Below are positions 16,116 to 24,318 of a stretch of 64,000 nucleotides of DNA, piece after piece. The notes below the pieces were generated by a model, which was given only the letters and a program-made list of their open reading frames with translations, had not been told where the DNA came from and ran no database searches. Location: NCBI RefSeq assembly GCF_004000865.1, contig NZ_BIMB01000009.1:62001-126000 (forward strand). The letters run 5' to 3'. Numbering within the stretch: position 1 is the stretch's first letter; each line of letters starts with the position of its first letter. Made by a program: the position numbers and the translations under genes. The stretch is from Paenibacillus elgii NBRC 100335 (GTDB lineage Bacteria > Bacillota > Bacilli > Paenibacillales > NBRC-103111).

Positions 16116-17621
16116 TCATTCTTCCGCAAAACGCGCCTGCTGGTCGTAAAACCGGAGCGGAATGGTCGCCAGTGTCCCGTTACGATGTTTCAGAAGCTGC
16201 AGGCTCGAGCGTATCCCGTTAGCGGACGTTCCGTCCGGCTCCGGTTTCAGCCGCATAATGACGTCGGCTGACGCTTCCGCCCCTTCCGGTAAACGCTCCT
16301 CCCCGATATCCGAAGGAACGGCCGCAACAACCGGGCCTCCCCATTCCTTGGACCAATGCTTCAGCATATAAGCGATTATCGTTTGATGCTCGGCCGACGA
16401 GCGGGGCGGATTGGGCAAGCCCCCCGCCGGGATACGGTTAATATGGTCGATGAATACGACGGGCGTTCTGCCGGACATCCCAGCAATCCGCTCGATATTG
16501 GTCATGACGCGATCGATCGTGGAATCGAGCGAGCATTCGATCGTCCAAAGCATATTGCTGATGGGCGTATAGCGTTTATTGGCTTCGGCCACTTGCCGCG
16601 GCTCGATCTTCCCGCTAAGCACGTTTTGTGGCTCGGTGCCGATAAGTCTGGCTATGCTTCGCGCCCAAAGCTCGAATCCCGTCATGTCCCAGGATACGTA
16701 AACAACCGGCGTCTGGTTCAGGGCGATATGGTCCGCCATTTGCTTCATCAGCATCGTTTTGCCCGAAGAAGCGGCTCCGGCCAGCAAATACAGCCCGCTC
16801 CGAAGCCCGCCGAACAACGCTTCGTCCAGTGCGTCGAAACCGGTCGGCACGCCCGACGCTTGTCCGCGATACCGCTTCATGAATTCTTCGGTATATATGG
16901 TAATATTTTTCGTATCGGAAGCTATCGGCAGCAGCATCGTCTCTTCCATCGTTTCATTCAACAGCCCCATGAACGAATCCAGCGGATTTTGCACCCTCAC
17001 AAAGAAGTCGTTGACGTCACGAATCGACTCGGGCAGCTGCATGATAAACGTTTGCTTGGCCGTCGATTGCAGCAGCGCTTGGATTCTGACGCTTTCGCGA
17101 CGCCCCGCTTCATCGTTGCCCAGACAGATGAACACTCGTTTGTCCCGCAGCTTGTCCGCATGGATTTCTTTAAAGGACATCCAGATCGGCACGCATACCG
17201 CCGGCAGATGCGCCTGAGCCAAGCTGAGCACATCGAAGACCCCGCCGCACACGATGACGTCCTCCGTCTGCTCCAGTATCGGCTCGTTGAATAAATAATC
17301 GCCCTCTCCGAGCAGCAGTTTGTATTTCGGCTCGCGCTGGTCGACCGATCGTCCGACTAAATCGACCGTGCCCCCATCCGCGTTCGTAATCGGAATAATA
17401 ATGCGGTTTTCAAAAAAATCACCCAGCTTGTCCGAATTCATATAAAACCCGAACTTGCCCGGCTCAAAGCCGATTCGATAATGCTCCGCCGTCTCCTGAT
17501 GGATACCCCGCCGCTCCAAATATGCATAAGCCTCTTCCCGAAGCTGTTTGTGGTAATGGGTGACAAGCTCCTCCAAATCAAACGCGGTCTTGGCTGCGCC
17601 AATGTGTTGAACTTCGCTCAT
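16116..17621 (-). CDS. Primase/DnaB-helicase-like fusion with degraded Toprim site
   Basis: The protein has 501 residues. Residues 25-215 resemble the DnaG catalytic core (YLERRGIHQETAEHYRIGF, NRIIIPI, GRSVDQREPKYKL) without the zinc finger. Residues 255-495 are a DnaB/RecA helicase core with Walker A GAASSGKT (282-289), Walker B VVFID (388-392) and a DnaB-like C-terminus (KHRNGTLATIPLRF). The Toprim Glu position reads CGG (125-127) and the DxD reads GND (168-170), so primase activity is doubtful. The architecture is that of T7 gp4 or Twinkle. The start at 17621 has GGGAGGG upstream. No phage genes are nearby. Confidence 0.75.
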   Translation of the reverse strand: MSEVQHIGAAKTAFDLEELVTHYHKQLREEAYAYLERRGIHQETAEHYRIGFEPGKFGFYMNSDKLGDFFENRIIIPITNADGGTVDLVGRSVDQREPKYKLLLGEGDYLFNEPILEQTEDVIVCGGVFDVLSLAQAHLPAVCVPIWMSFKEIHADKLRDKRVFICLGNDEAGRRESVRIQALLQSTAKQTFIMQLPESIRDVNDFFVRVQNPLDSFMGLLNETMEETMLLPIASDTKNITIYTEEFMKRYRGQASGVPTGFDALDEALFGGLRSGLYLLAGAASSGKTMLMKQMADHIALNQTPVVYVSWDMTGFELWARSIARLIGTEPQNVLSGKIEPRQVAEANKRYTPISNMLWTIECSLDSTIDRVMTNIERIAGMSGRTPVVFIDHINRIPAGGLPNPPRSSAEHQTIIAYMLKHWSKEWGGPVVAAVPSDIGEERLPEGAEASADVIMRLKPEPDGTSANGIRSSLQLLKHRNGTLATIPLRFYDQQARFAEE

Positions 17622-17639
17622 GACGTTCTTCCCTCCCGC

Positions 17640-17683
17640 AAAAAAAGCATTCCGCAAAAACAACGCTGTTTTTGAGAATGCTT
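17640..17683 (-). terminator. Terminator after mecA
   Basis: AGCATTC/GAATGCT and CAAAAAC/GTTTTTG arms (17647-17682) form an interrupted stem, and a T run follows on the minus strand. It lies between the mecA stop and the primase-helicase start, so it may also act as an attenuator of the latter. Confidence 0.7.
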
Positions 17684-17719
17684 ACGATTCATTAACCTGA
17701 ACAAGCTGAACAAGCCTCA

Positions 17720-18319
17720 TTAAAATTTGGAACAAAGCACCTTCACGGCATCAGATTCAATCACGACTTTGCCGTATTCCTCCAGAACCGCTTGCGTGAC
17801 GGATGTGGCTTCTCCGAACTCGGACAAGACGGCCACGACCGATTGAAGCCGCTTTTCTTCCATCTCGACCGCATCCAGTAGCAGGACCCATTTATTTTTA
17901 TAGGAATACAACGTTCCTCCGTCCGTCAGGAGCGGATTGATGACTTTGGCGAGCCGGAGCAGGTCCTCGAAATCGTGGAAAGCGTAAATGATTTCATCGG
18001 TCTCATCCATCGTCACTTCAAGCTCGTACACTTCTTCCATTTCGTCCTCTAGCGTATCGTCGCCTTGACTGAAATTCATTCGGCCGCGGGTGACGATCAC
18101 CATCATCCCTTGCGCCGGCATGGCGAGGACTTCCACGGCAAGCGGTCCGGTTGCGTCGAAGCCAAGCTCGGTATAGGCTTGGTCCATCATCTCGCTGAAC
18201 AGCTCGTGAACCTTGGGGATTTCTCTCCACATGTCATCCTTGTGAATCCCGCGCTCCGTTAAGTCATCGAATGTGAGGAAAATCCGTATCTTGTCTTGAC
18301 TTAAACGCTCCATTTTCAT
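17720..18319 (-). CDS. mecA: MecA/YpbH-family ClpCP adaptor
   Basis: The protein has 199 residues. The N-terminal domain MERLSQDKIRIFLTFDDLTERG is the target-binding part of MecA-type adaptors, and the C-terminal domain (from about residue 108) binds ClpC. An acidic linker (GDDTLEDEMEEVYELE) separates them. By position it matches ypbH (mecB) of B. subtilis; the two paralogues cannot be told apart here. GGGAGG precedes the ATG at 18319. Confidence 0.85.
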   Translation of the reverse strand: MKMERLSQDKIRIFLTFDDLTERGIHKDDMWREIPKVHELFSEMMDQAYTELGFDATGPLAVEVLAMPAQGMMVIVTRGRMNFSQGDDTLEDEMEEVYELEVTMDETDEIIYAFHDFEDLLRLAKVINPLLTDGGTLYSYKNKWVLLLDAVEMEEKRLQSVVAVLSEFGEATSVTQAVLEEYGKVVIESDAVKVLCSKF

Positions 18320-18343
18320 ACTGGATTCCTCCCTTGCCGACTA

Positions 18344-18372
18344 ATAATAAACAGCTTATGAAGTTTGGTAAA
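18344..18372 (-). promoter_or_regulatory. Candidate sigma-A promoter of mecA
   Basis: On the minus strand TTTACC (18367-18372), 17 bases, TATTAT (18344-18349). The gap 18320-18611 also holds the terminator of the upstream gene and a palindrome, ATTCGAA-N6-TTCGAAT (18409-18428). Confidence 0.45.
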
Positions 18373-18546
18373 CAAAGGTGAGCCGTGTTCGTTCCGCCAT
18401 AACAAAGGATTCGAAAACGCGTTCGAATTTGCGTCCTCTAACCCTTCCCCTCGGAAACGGTACAGCTTGTTTGCCATGCTATGACTATTATATCACAAAC
18501 CGTGAAGAAAAGAACGGTTATCGCCTGAAAAAATGCCCTTTTCATA

Positions 18547-18595
18547 CAAAAAGACACATACGCCGCCTTTTTGAAGAGGCGGAGTTGTGTCTTTA
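18547..18595 (-). terminator. Terminator after the 18.6 kb gene
   Basis: AGACACA...GCCGCCT pairs with AGGCGG...TGTGTCT (18552-18593); a T run follows on the minus strand. Confidence 0.75.
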
Positions 18596-18611
18596 CTCGC
18601 GAACCGAACGC

Positions 18612-18953
18612 TTAATGCGCCCGAATTTCGGATTTTTCCCCATTGCTGGCCAAAATGTCGTTCACCGCTGCCTTAAGCCCCGAATCCTGATTTATCAATG
18701 CCTGAACCTTACCGAGACCCGCGGCGGAAGTCGCTACGTCGGCGACACTTTTACCGTAATCGCCGTTCGGCTCGGCCGAATCCGTCAGAACCTTTTCTTT
18801 TTTGTCAGATCGATCCATGACCTGGTTCAGAAAACCTCCAATGGCGTCGCTATTCGTCATTGCGGAGAACAGCATCGGTTTTCTTTTGCCCGTGAGTACG
18901 ACTGCTGCGGTCGCCCCGACAAGCCCGCCAAGCAGAAAAGCACCCCATCTCAT
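18612..18953 (-). CDS. Hypothetical membrane-anchored protein
   Basis: The protein has 113 residues. The N-terminal glycine/alanine-rich hydrophobic segment MRWGAFLLGGLVGATAAVVL looks like a membrane anchor of YtxH-like proteins. The remainder is hydrophilic. RBS GGGAGGG and a good terminator support expression as a single gene. I do not recognise a function. Confidence 0.55.
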   Translation of the reverse strand: MRWGAFLLGGLVGATAAVVLTGKRKPMLFSAMTNSDAIGGFLNQVMDRSDKKEKVLTDSAEPNGDYGKSVADVATSAAGLGKVQALINQDSGLKAAVNDILASNGEKSEIRAH

Positions 18954-19074
18954 GCCAATCCCTCCCGTATTGTTTTCTAATTCGTTACTATTTTTCGCTA
19001 TATCCTATGAATCATGCGTGATAAAATAAGGAAAAGCCAAAAGATTTATACCAAACTTAATGAGGGGATTACAC

Positions 19075-19968
19075 ATGTCTAAACAACAATGGATTGCTAT
19101 TCTGGCCGCGCTTCTGCTTCTGACTTCCTGCGGCTCTAAACCGGACGCTTCGCCCGACGCCGCGGCCAAAACGGAGCCGCCTGCTTCGCAGCCGGCCTCA
19201 GGCGGTGAGAAACCGAAATCCGCGGACGGCGCCTCCGCTTCGAATCAGCCTGCACCGGCTTCTGCCAAGGAAGGCCAACAGCCTGCGTCCGCAGACGGCG
19301 TCAAAAAACAAGAGCAGCAAGTCGCGAAACGCTATACGATGAATCCGAAAACTTACGATATCGTGCCGATCGATCCGAACGGGGCGCCCAAAAAAGTCGT
19401 TCTGCTGACGTTCGATGACGGTCCGAAGGACCTTGAGATGAACAAAGCGCTGCTCGATACGCTGCAAAAGCATAAAGCGAAAGCGATCTTTTTCCTGAAC
19501 GGCTACCGGGTCAAGCAGAAGCCCGAGCTCGTCAAGCTGCTTGCTTCCAGCGGCCAAACGATCGGCAATCATTCCTGGGATCATATCGATTTGAAAAAGG
19601 AAGCCAAAGAAAAGGTAAATCAACAAATCGGAGATGTGCAAAAAGCGATCAAAGAGCTGACGGGCAAAGCGCCGGTCTTCTTCCGTCCGCCATTCGGCTC
19701 CGGCAGTGATGACGTTCGGACCAAGGCCAAGGAAGAAGGGCTGCTGTTCATGACCTGGTCCAACGGATCGAAGGATTGGGAAATGACGGTGAAGAAAAAC
19801 AGCCCCGAGCAAGTGATCAGCAACGTGCTGGATCAGCTTCACCCGGGGAGCAACATTTTAATGCACGAACTGCCGTGGACGGTGGAGGCGCTGGACAAAC
19901 TTTTGACACAACTCGAGGAAAAAGGCTACGGATTCGTGAATCCGGAAGAAATTGAAACTACATCATGA
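19075..19968 (+). CDS. Polysaccharide deacetylase lipoprotein
   Basis: The protein has 297 residues. The signal ends LLLLTSC with lipobox Cys19. A Pro/Ala/Ser/Lys-rich linker of about 60 residues precedes a NodB domain: TFDDGP (Asp114, Asp115), NHSWDH (His166, His170) and RPPFG. It probably deacetylates N-acetylglucosamine residues in the cell wall or another glycan. The start at 19075 is used since GAGGGG just before it would otherwise be inside the gene. It is one of few plus-strand genes and overlaps the next gene by 11 bases tail to tail. Confidence 0.88.
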   Translation: MSKQQWIAILAALLLLTSCGSKPDASPDAAAKTEPPASQPASGGEKPKSADGASASNQPAPASAKEGQQPASADGVKKQEQQVAKRYTMNPKTYDIVPIDPNGAPKKVVLLTFDDGPKDLEMNKALLDTLQKHKAKAIFFLNGYRVKQKPELVKLLASSGQTIGNHSWDHIDLKKEAKEKVNQQIGDVQKAIKELTGKAPVFFRPPFGSGSDDVRTKAKEEGLLFMTWSNGSKDWEMTVKKNSPEQVISNVLDQLHPGSNILMHELPWTVEALDKLLTQLEEKGYGFVNPEEIETTS

Positions 19969-20188
19969 CGAGTTTCCAGCCCCAAACGGAAAGACCTGCA
20001 ACAAGGAGTATAAAAATCCATAGCAACGACCGATAAAAATAAGGCAGCCATTTTTCTTTCTCTGTCGGATGCACGGTTTTGCGGGGAGGCAGATAATGAT
20101 CGTCGGGTCCCTCTTCTTTCTCCGGGTCGGGTTGAAGATCGGCCTCTTCCTTCGGTCGGTACGGAGGTTGCAGATACTTGTTGTTCAT
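19958..20188 (-). CDS. Hypothetical single-span membrane protein
   Basis: The protein has 76 residues. A charged, proline-rich N-terminal half (YLQPPYRPKEEADLQPDPEK) precedes one C-terminal membrane span (about 52-72). The ATG overlaps the stop of the CPBP gene (ATGA), which suggests coupling. AGGAG is upstream. No family is recognised. Confidence 0.55.
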   Translation of the reverse strand: MNNKYLQPPYRPKEEADLQPDPEKEEGPDDHYLPPRKTVHPTEKEKWLPYFYRSLLWIFILLVAGLSVWGWKLVMM

Positions 20189-20781
20189 GATTCTTCTCTC
20201 CTGTAACGAAGAATGCAGCCCATGACGAAATCAATCAGGAAATGGGCGATAATCGGTGTTAACAACGACCCGGTCTGAATATATATCCAGCCGAGCCCGT
20301 AGCTGATGCTGAAGACAAGTCCCGTCATCAGCCAGTGCTGCAAATAGCGGACATGAATGGCCGCGAACAGGATGCTGGTCCAATACGGTCCCCACCAGGC
20401 TTGGATCGCACCGCGGAACAGCAATTCTTCGCAAAATGCTACAATGAGCGAGATGAGTGCAATATGCCAAAGAGGCCTGTTTTTGAACAGCATTTCGTTG
20501 ATGCCCCCGTCGTCCGTCACTTCGGGAGGCACCCATCTGGAAACGAGCAGATCGACGAGCAGAACGGCGACGGCAAAGCCCGTTCCCCATAGCAGGATCG
20601 TATAGCCCGTTCCTGGGGAAAACATCGCCCGCAGGTCCGGCTTCTGAAAAAGCATCAGAACGACGGCTGCCAGGAAGACGAGAAGCTGCGTCACATACAA
20701 GTTTGCGATCAGAAAGCGCTCGTCGATTTCGTCCGGATTGATTTTTCGCAGCTTGATCCGTTTAAAGTCAAATTTTTTCAT
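20185..20781 (-). CDS. CPBP-family intramembrane protease (YpbD-like)
   Basis: The protein has 198 residues and about six spans. The Abi/CPBP motifs are EELLFRG (Glu118, Glu119, Arg123), FAAIHVRY (His143) and IIAHFLIDF (His180). Such proteins are prenyl-endopeptidase-like membrane proteases; the substrate is unknown. Position between mecA/ypeB and serA fits ypbD of B. subtilis. The start at 20781 has AAAGGG upstream. Confidence 0.8.
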   Translation of the reverse strand: MKKFDFKRIKLRKINPDEIDERFLIANLYVTQLLVFLAAVVLMLFQKPDLRAMFSPGTGYTILLWGTGFAVAVLLVDLLVSRWVPPEVTDDGGINEMLFKNRPLWHIALISLIVAFCEELLFRGAIQAWWGPYWTSILFAAIHVRYLQHWLMTGLVFSISYGLGWIYIQTGSLLTPIIAHFLIDFVMGCILRYRREES

Positions 20782-20849
20782 TCTGATTCCCTTTTTCGAC
20801 AATTTCACCTATACTATCTGCATAGAACAAGAATTTGAGGTGCTCGATC

Positions 20850-21764
20850 ATGGAAAAACGGCTTACCCGAACGGACTACTTATTCGCCGTTACCTTCATT
20901 TTCATGCTTGTCGTGGCTATGGGGGCCTTCTTCTTCGGTTTAAAAATGGGACAGGACCGTTCTTCGCTGAAATACGAAGATCTGCTCAACAAGCAAAATG
21001 AAGCGGCCAAGAGCTTTACCGCCTACCATCAGCAGTACTTGGTGTCTTTCTATCATACCATTTATCAGCCTTACAGGGAATTTCATAAAAAGTGGTTTGA
21101 GAAAACCGACGAGCTGCTGGCGAATCGTACGGCCGACGCTTCCTTGATTCTCAAGGACTTGAGCAAGCTCGCCCAGGAAAGCTACGACAGTCTAGGTTCG
21201 AAATCGATGCCGGACTCCTCGCCGCTGCTGCAGGAAGCGCATAAGGATTACATGAAAAGCTTAAAGCTGTTCAGCGAGGGCCTGAAAAGCTATTCGGCCA
21301 AGGCAAACGGCATTCCGACGGCCGAGCTGATCGCACAGCTTCAAGCGGACCCTTATCTCGGCGAAGCGAAGACATTCGCGCTCAAGGCTGAAAAAAGCTA
21401 CTACGAATCGATCGACAAATGGTATGTTACGATCAATCCGCAATTTAAGTCTATCGATGTGACCAAGCCGCTTTCCCTAAATGATTGGAAGAGCCAGAGC
21501 CTAAATATGAAAAACGAATATGTCGCCCAGCTGATGCTCAGCAATAAGCTGTTTAAACCATTCACCCCGCAAGATTTGACCAGCCGGATCGACGAAATGA
21601 TCCAATCCGGTCAAGCGCAAAAAATGAATTTGAACGACGTGGGGCAAGTCGTCGATGTGCTGATGGCTACCGATGCCGTTCGCAAAAGCGATTTTATACA
21701 TAACAAAGACAAATATTACGGCAAAGAAACGCTGCCGCAGCTTCCGTTTTTCACTGCCAATTAA
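20850..21764 (+). CDS. Hypothetical membrane-anchored protein
   Basis: The protein has 304 residues. One N-terminal membrane span (about 12-33, VTFIFMLVVAMGAFFFG) is followed by a long, mostly helical outer domain rich in Lys, Ser and Tyr. No cysteine or recognisable motif is present. GAGGTG before ATG 20850 sets the start. It is divergent from the CPBP gene, with about 70 bases between. Function is not known. Confidence 0.55.
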   Translation: MEKRLTRTDYLFAVTFIFMLVVAMGAFFFGLKMGQDRSSLKYEDLLNKQNEAAKSFTAYHQQYLVSFYHTIYQPYREFHKKWFEKTDELLANRTADASLILKDLSKLAQESYDSLGSKSMPDSSPLLQEAHKDYMKSLKLFSEGLKSYSAKANGIPTAELIAQLQADPYLGEAKTFALKAEKSYYESIDKWYVTINPQFKSIDVTKPLSLNDWKSQSLNMKNEYVAQLMLSNKLFKPFTPQDLTSRIDEMIQSGQAQKMNLNDVGQVVDVLMATDAVRKSDFIHNKDKYYGKETLPQLPFFTAN

Positions 21765-21827
21765 TACGCAGACTTCCGATAGCCACGATGTCCGGTTCCC
21801 GTACTCGTGGCTTTTTGCCGTGCGCTA

Positions 21828-22148
21828 TTAATCGTATTGGTACCCGCGAAGGGCTGCGAGCGCAGCCATGCCGCCCTCGATATTAATCACGTCGTCGAAG
21901 CCGTTCTGCTTCAAGTAATAGCATACGTTGGCGCTTCGCACGCCGTGGGCGCATACGATATAAATCGTCCGGTCCTTCGGAAGCTCAGCCAGCCTTCCCG
22001 GTATGCTGTTCATCGGCATCAACTGCGCTTGTTCCCAATGATAATACTCCCATTCGTACGGTTCCCGGACGTCGAGCATCAGCGCATCCCCCAGCTCACC
22101 GTTGTCCGTTTTTGCCCGAAACGCTTCGGGCTCTATACTTTCGAACAT
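21828..22148 (-). CDS. Rhodanese-like sulfurtransferase
   Basis: The protein has 106 residues and a single rhodanese domain: LMLDVREPYEWE, then the active-site loop CAHGVRS with Cys66, then INIEGGM. It is soluble. It likely carries persulfide sulfur to an unknown acceptor. No linked thiouridine or molybdopterin gene is present to suggest a pathway. Confidence 0.85.
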   Translation of the reverse strand: MFESIEPEAFRAKTDNGELGDALMLDVREPYEWEYYHWEQAQLMPMNSIPGRLAELPKDRTIYIVCAHGVRSANVCYYLKQNGFDDVINIEGGMAALAALRGYQYD

Positions 22149-22262
22149 GATAAATGCCCCTTTCTATGTACGATAATTTCATGCGGGCTGCCCCCGTTTA
22201 TTTTAGCACGGGGAATTTATTTTTCACAAATATTTCGGATTTGCAAATCGATGCCCTGCCTA

Positions 22263-22292
22263 TTGACAATGTCGAAATAGTCATGTTACGCT
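22263..22292 (+). promoter_or_regulatory. Candidate promoter of the serA leader
   Basis: TTGACA at 22263-22268 and TACGCT at 22287-22292, with an 18-base spacer and TG just before the -10. It lies about 20-50 bases ahead of the T-box leader. Confidence 0.5.
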
Positions 22293-22309
22293 AATGAAAA
22301 ATTTCACCT

Positions 22310-22587
22310 GTAACAAAACTTTGACGGAGCCAAGCATAACCCGAATCGATCAGAGAGCCGGTGGTTGGTGCGAACCGGACGAATTCGATATGCGGAGCAC
22401 TCCTGAGTTGTTGTGCCGAACATTACAGTAGGCGCAGCCGGCCGGAAACCGTTATTTTTCCCGGTCTGTTCATAGCAGACCTCATGAGGCTGTTTGCGCG
22501 CGAGCGCACAGCGAAGTAGGGTGGTACCACGAGAATCAGCTCCTCGTCCCTTGTATACGCTAGGCGTGTCGGGGCGGGGAGTTTTTT
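22310..22587 (+). promoter_or_regulatory. Serine T-box leader of serA
   Basis: The T-box sequence AGGGTGGTACCACG lies at 22518-22531 and can pair with the acceptor end of uncharged tRNA. The specifier reads AGC (Ser) at 22396-22398, followed by the usual A and the CTCCTGAG stretch. The terminator is formed by CTCCTCGTCCC and GGGGCGGGGAG (about 22540-22581) with a T run. Uncharged tRNA-Ser should favour the antiterminator and switch on serA. The leader explains the 478-base gap 22149-22626. Confidence 0.9.
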
Positions 22588-22626
22588 GTGTTTTTTCGTA
22601 ATTTACTTCAATGGAGGTCTGGGAAA

Positions 22627-24210
22627 ATGTACAAAGTGCTAGTTATGGATGGAATCAGCGACATGGGAATTCAACTGTTGTATGACGCACCGGATGTCGA
22701 GGTGGAAAAAAAGAACGGATTGTCCGAAGACGAGCTTGTAGCGATTATTGCAGACTATGACGCTTTACTGGTGCGCAGCGCCACGAAGGTAACCGAGCGC
22801 ATTATGGGCGCCGGCAGCAAATTGAAGGTTGTCGGGCGCGCCGGTGTAGGCGTCGACAATATTGATCTGGAAGCGGCGACGAAGCGCGGCATCGTCGTCA
22901 TCAATGCACCCGACGGCAATACGATCGCCACCTGCGAATTGACATTCGCAATGATGATGTCCGTCGCCCGTATGATTCCGCAAGCGTACAAGAAAACGGT
23001 CGGCGGCGAATGGGACCGCAAAACGTTCGTCGGTGTAGAACTGCGCAACAAGGTGCTCGGCGTGCTCGGTATGGGCCGTATCGGCAGCGAGGTCGCTAAA
23101 CGGGCTAAAGCCTTCGGTATGGAAGTGCTCGGCTATGACCCTTTCCTGACCGAAGAGCGTGCGGAAAAGCTCGGTGTGAAGCTCGGCACCGTGAACGAGA
23201 TTTGTGCCGCAGCGGACTTCATTACGGTTCATACACCACTGACCAACGAAACCCGCCATATGATCAGCAAGCCGCAATTTGAGCTGATGAAAAAAGGCGC
23301 GCGCATCATCAACTGTGCACGCGGCGGCATTATCGACGAGATGGCGCTTGTCGAAGCGATCGATGCCGGTATCGTCGCCGGAGCGGCGTTCGACGTGTTC
23401 GAGAAGGAACCGCCTGCTGCCGATCACCCGTTCCTGAACCATCCAAAAATTGTCGTCACGCCGCACCTCGGCGCGTCGACAGTCGAAGCGCAGGAGAACG
23501 TCGCGATCGACGTATCCGAGGAAGTGCTTCACATTCTGCGCGACCAACCGTTCAAGAACGCCGTCAACATGCCGCCGGTGCCGGCTAACGTGCTCAATGC
23601 GCTGCAGCCTTATTTCAATCTCGGCGAGAAGCTCGGCGTCTTCCTCGGTCAGACGATCGACGGACCGGTCAGCGAAATCGTGGTCAACTATTCCGGCGAT
23701 TTGACCGACGTCGATACGACGCCGCTCACCCGCTACATCGTCAAAGGCATTCTCGCCAACCAATTGGAAGGCGTGAATATCGTCAACGCGATGCATCTGG
23801 CCAAAACGCGCGGGCTTAATGTCGTCGTTCAAAAATCGTCCGCAGCGAAAAGCTTTACGAACCTCGTTTCCGTTACGCTGAAAACGAAGCAAGAAGAACG
23901 CGTGCTTGCCGGCACCCTGCTTTCCGGCTACGGCGAGCGGATCGTTCAAATCGACCAATATCCTGTCGATATCGCACCGTCCGGCCATCTGCTTCTGATC
24001 TCGCATAACGATAAACCGGGCATCATCGGTAAAGTCGGAACGCTGCTTGGCGACAACGGCGTTAATATCGCGACGATGCAGGTCGGACGTAAAGTGGTCG
24101 GCGGTTCGGCGATCATGGTGCTAACCACCGATAAAGAAACGCCGAAGGAAGTGCTCGACCGTCTCATCCAGCTTCCGGAATTGACCAATGCGCGCGAGTT
24201 GACGCTGTAA
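22627..24210 (+). CDS. serA: D-3-phosphoglycerate dehydrogenase
   Basis: The protein has 527 residues and catalyses the first step of serine synthesis. The NAD-binding motif GVLGMGRIGSEVAKRAK, NCARGGIIDE and the HLGAST histidine signature are present. The C-terminal half has the intervening ASB domain and an ACT domain (about 455-527). The start at MYKVLVMDG has GGAGG nine bases upstream; the longer frame reads into the leader terminator. The 413-codon antisense frame is a shadow. Confidence 0.97.
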   Translation: MYKVLVMDGISDMGIQLLYDAPDVEVEKKNGLSEDELVAIIADYDALLVRSATKVTERIMGAGSKLKVVGRAGVGVDNIDLEAATKRGIVVINAPDGNTIATCELTFAMMMSVARMIPQAYKKTVGGEWDRKTFVGVELRNKVLGVLGMGRIGSEVAKRAKAFGMEVLGYDPFLTEERAEKLGVKLGTVNEICAAADFITVHTPLTNETRHMISKPQFELMKKGARIINCARGGIIDEMALVEAIDAGIVAGAAFDVFEKEPPAADHPFLNHPKIVVTPHLGASTVEAQENVAIDVSEEVLHILRDQPFKNAVNMPPVPANVLNALQPYFNLGEKLGVFLGQTIDGPVSEIVVNYSGDLTDVDTTPLTRYIVKGILANQLEGVNIVNAMHLAKTRGLNVVVQKSSAAKSFTNLVSVTLKTKQEERVLAGTLLSGYGERIVQIDQYPVDIAPSGHLLLISHNDKPGIIGKVGTLLGDNGVNIATMQVGRKVVGGSAIMVLTTDKETPKEVLDRLIQLPELTNARELTL

Positions 24211-24272
24211 TCGAATATAAACCGTTTCACGATTGTTTCACGAACAACAAGAAAAAAGACGTTCGTTCTACA

Positions 24273-24312
24273 AAAAGAAAGAAGCCTCCGATGACGAATC
24301 GGAGGCTTTTGT
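24273..24312. terminator. Bidirectional terminator between serA and resE
   Basis: AAGCCTCCGAT (24282-24292) pairs with ATCGGAGGCTT, with A-rich and T-rich flanks on the two sides. It serves the converging serA and resE genes. Confidence 0.85.
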
Positions 24313-24318
24313 CTGGTT

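Noticed and set aside
16116-17621. Prophage remnant as explanation for the primase-helicase gene
   Set aside because: Neighbours are conserved chromosomal genes (prsW, mecA); no integrase, structural gene or att-like repeat is seen.
17640-17683. Riboswitch leader for the primase-helicase gene
   Set aside because: The hairpin with a T run is adequately explained as the mecA terminator, and no conserved aptamer blocks are visible.
22765-24006. 413-codon open frame antisense to serA
   Set aside because: Codon bias of serA keeps the opposite frame open; no RBS or family resemblance.
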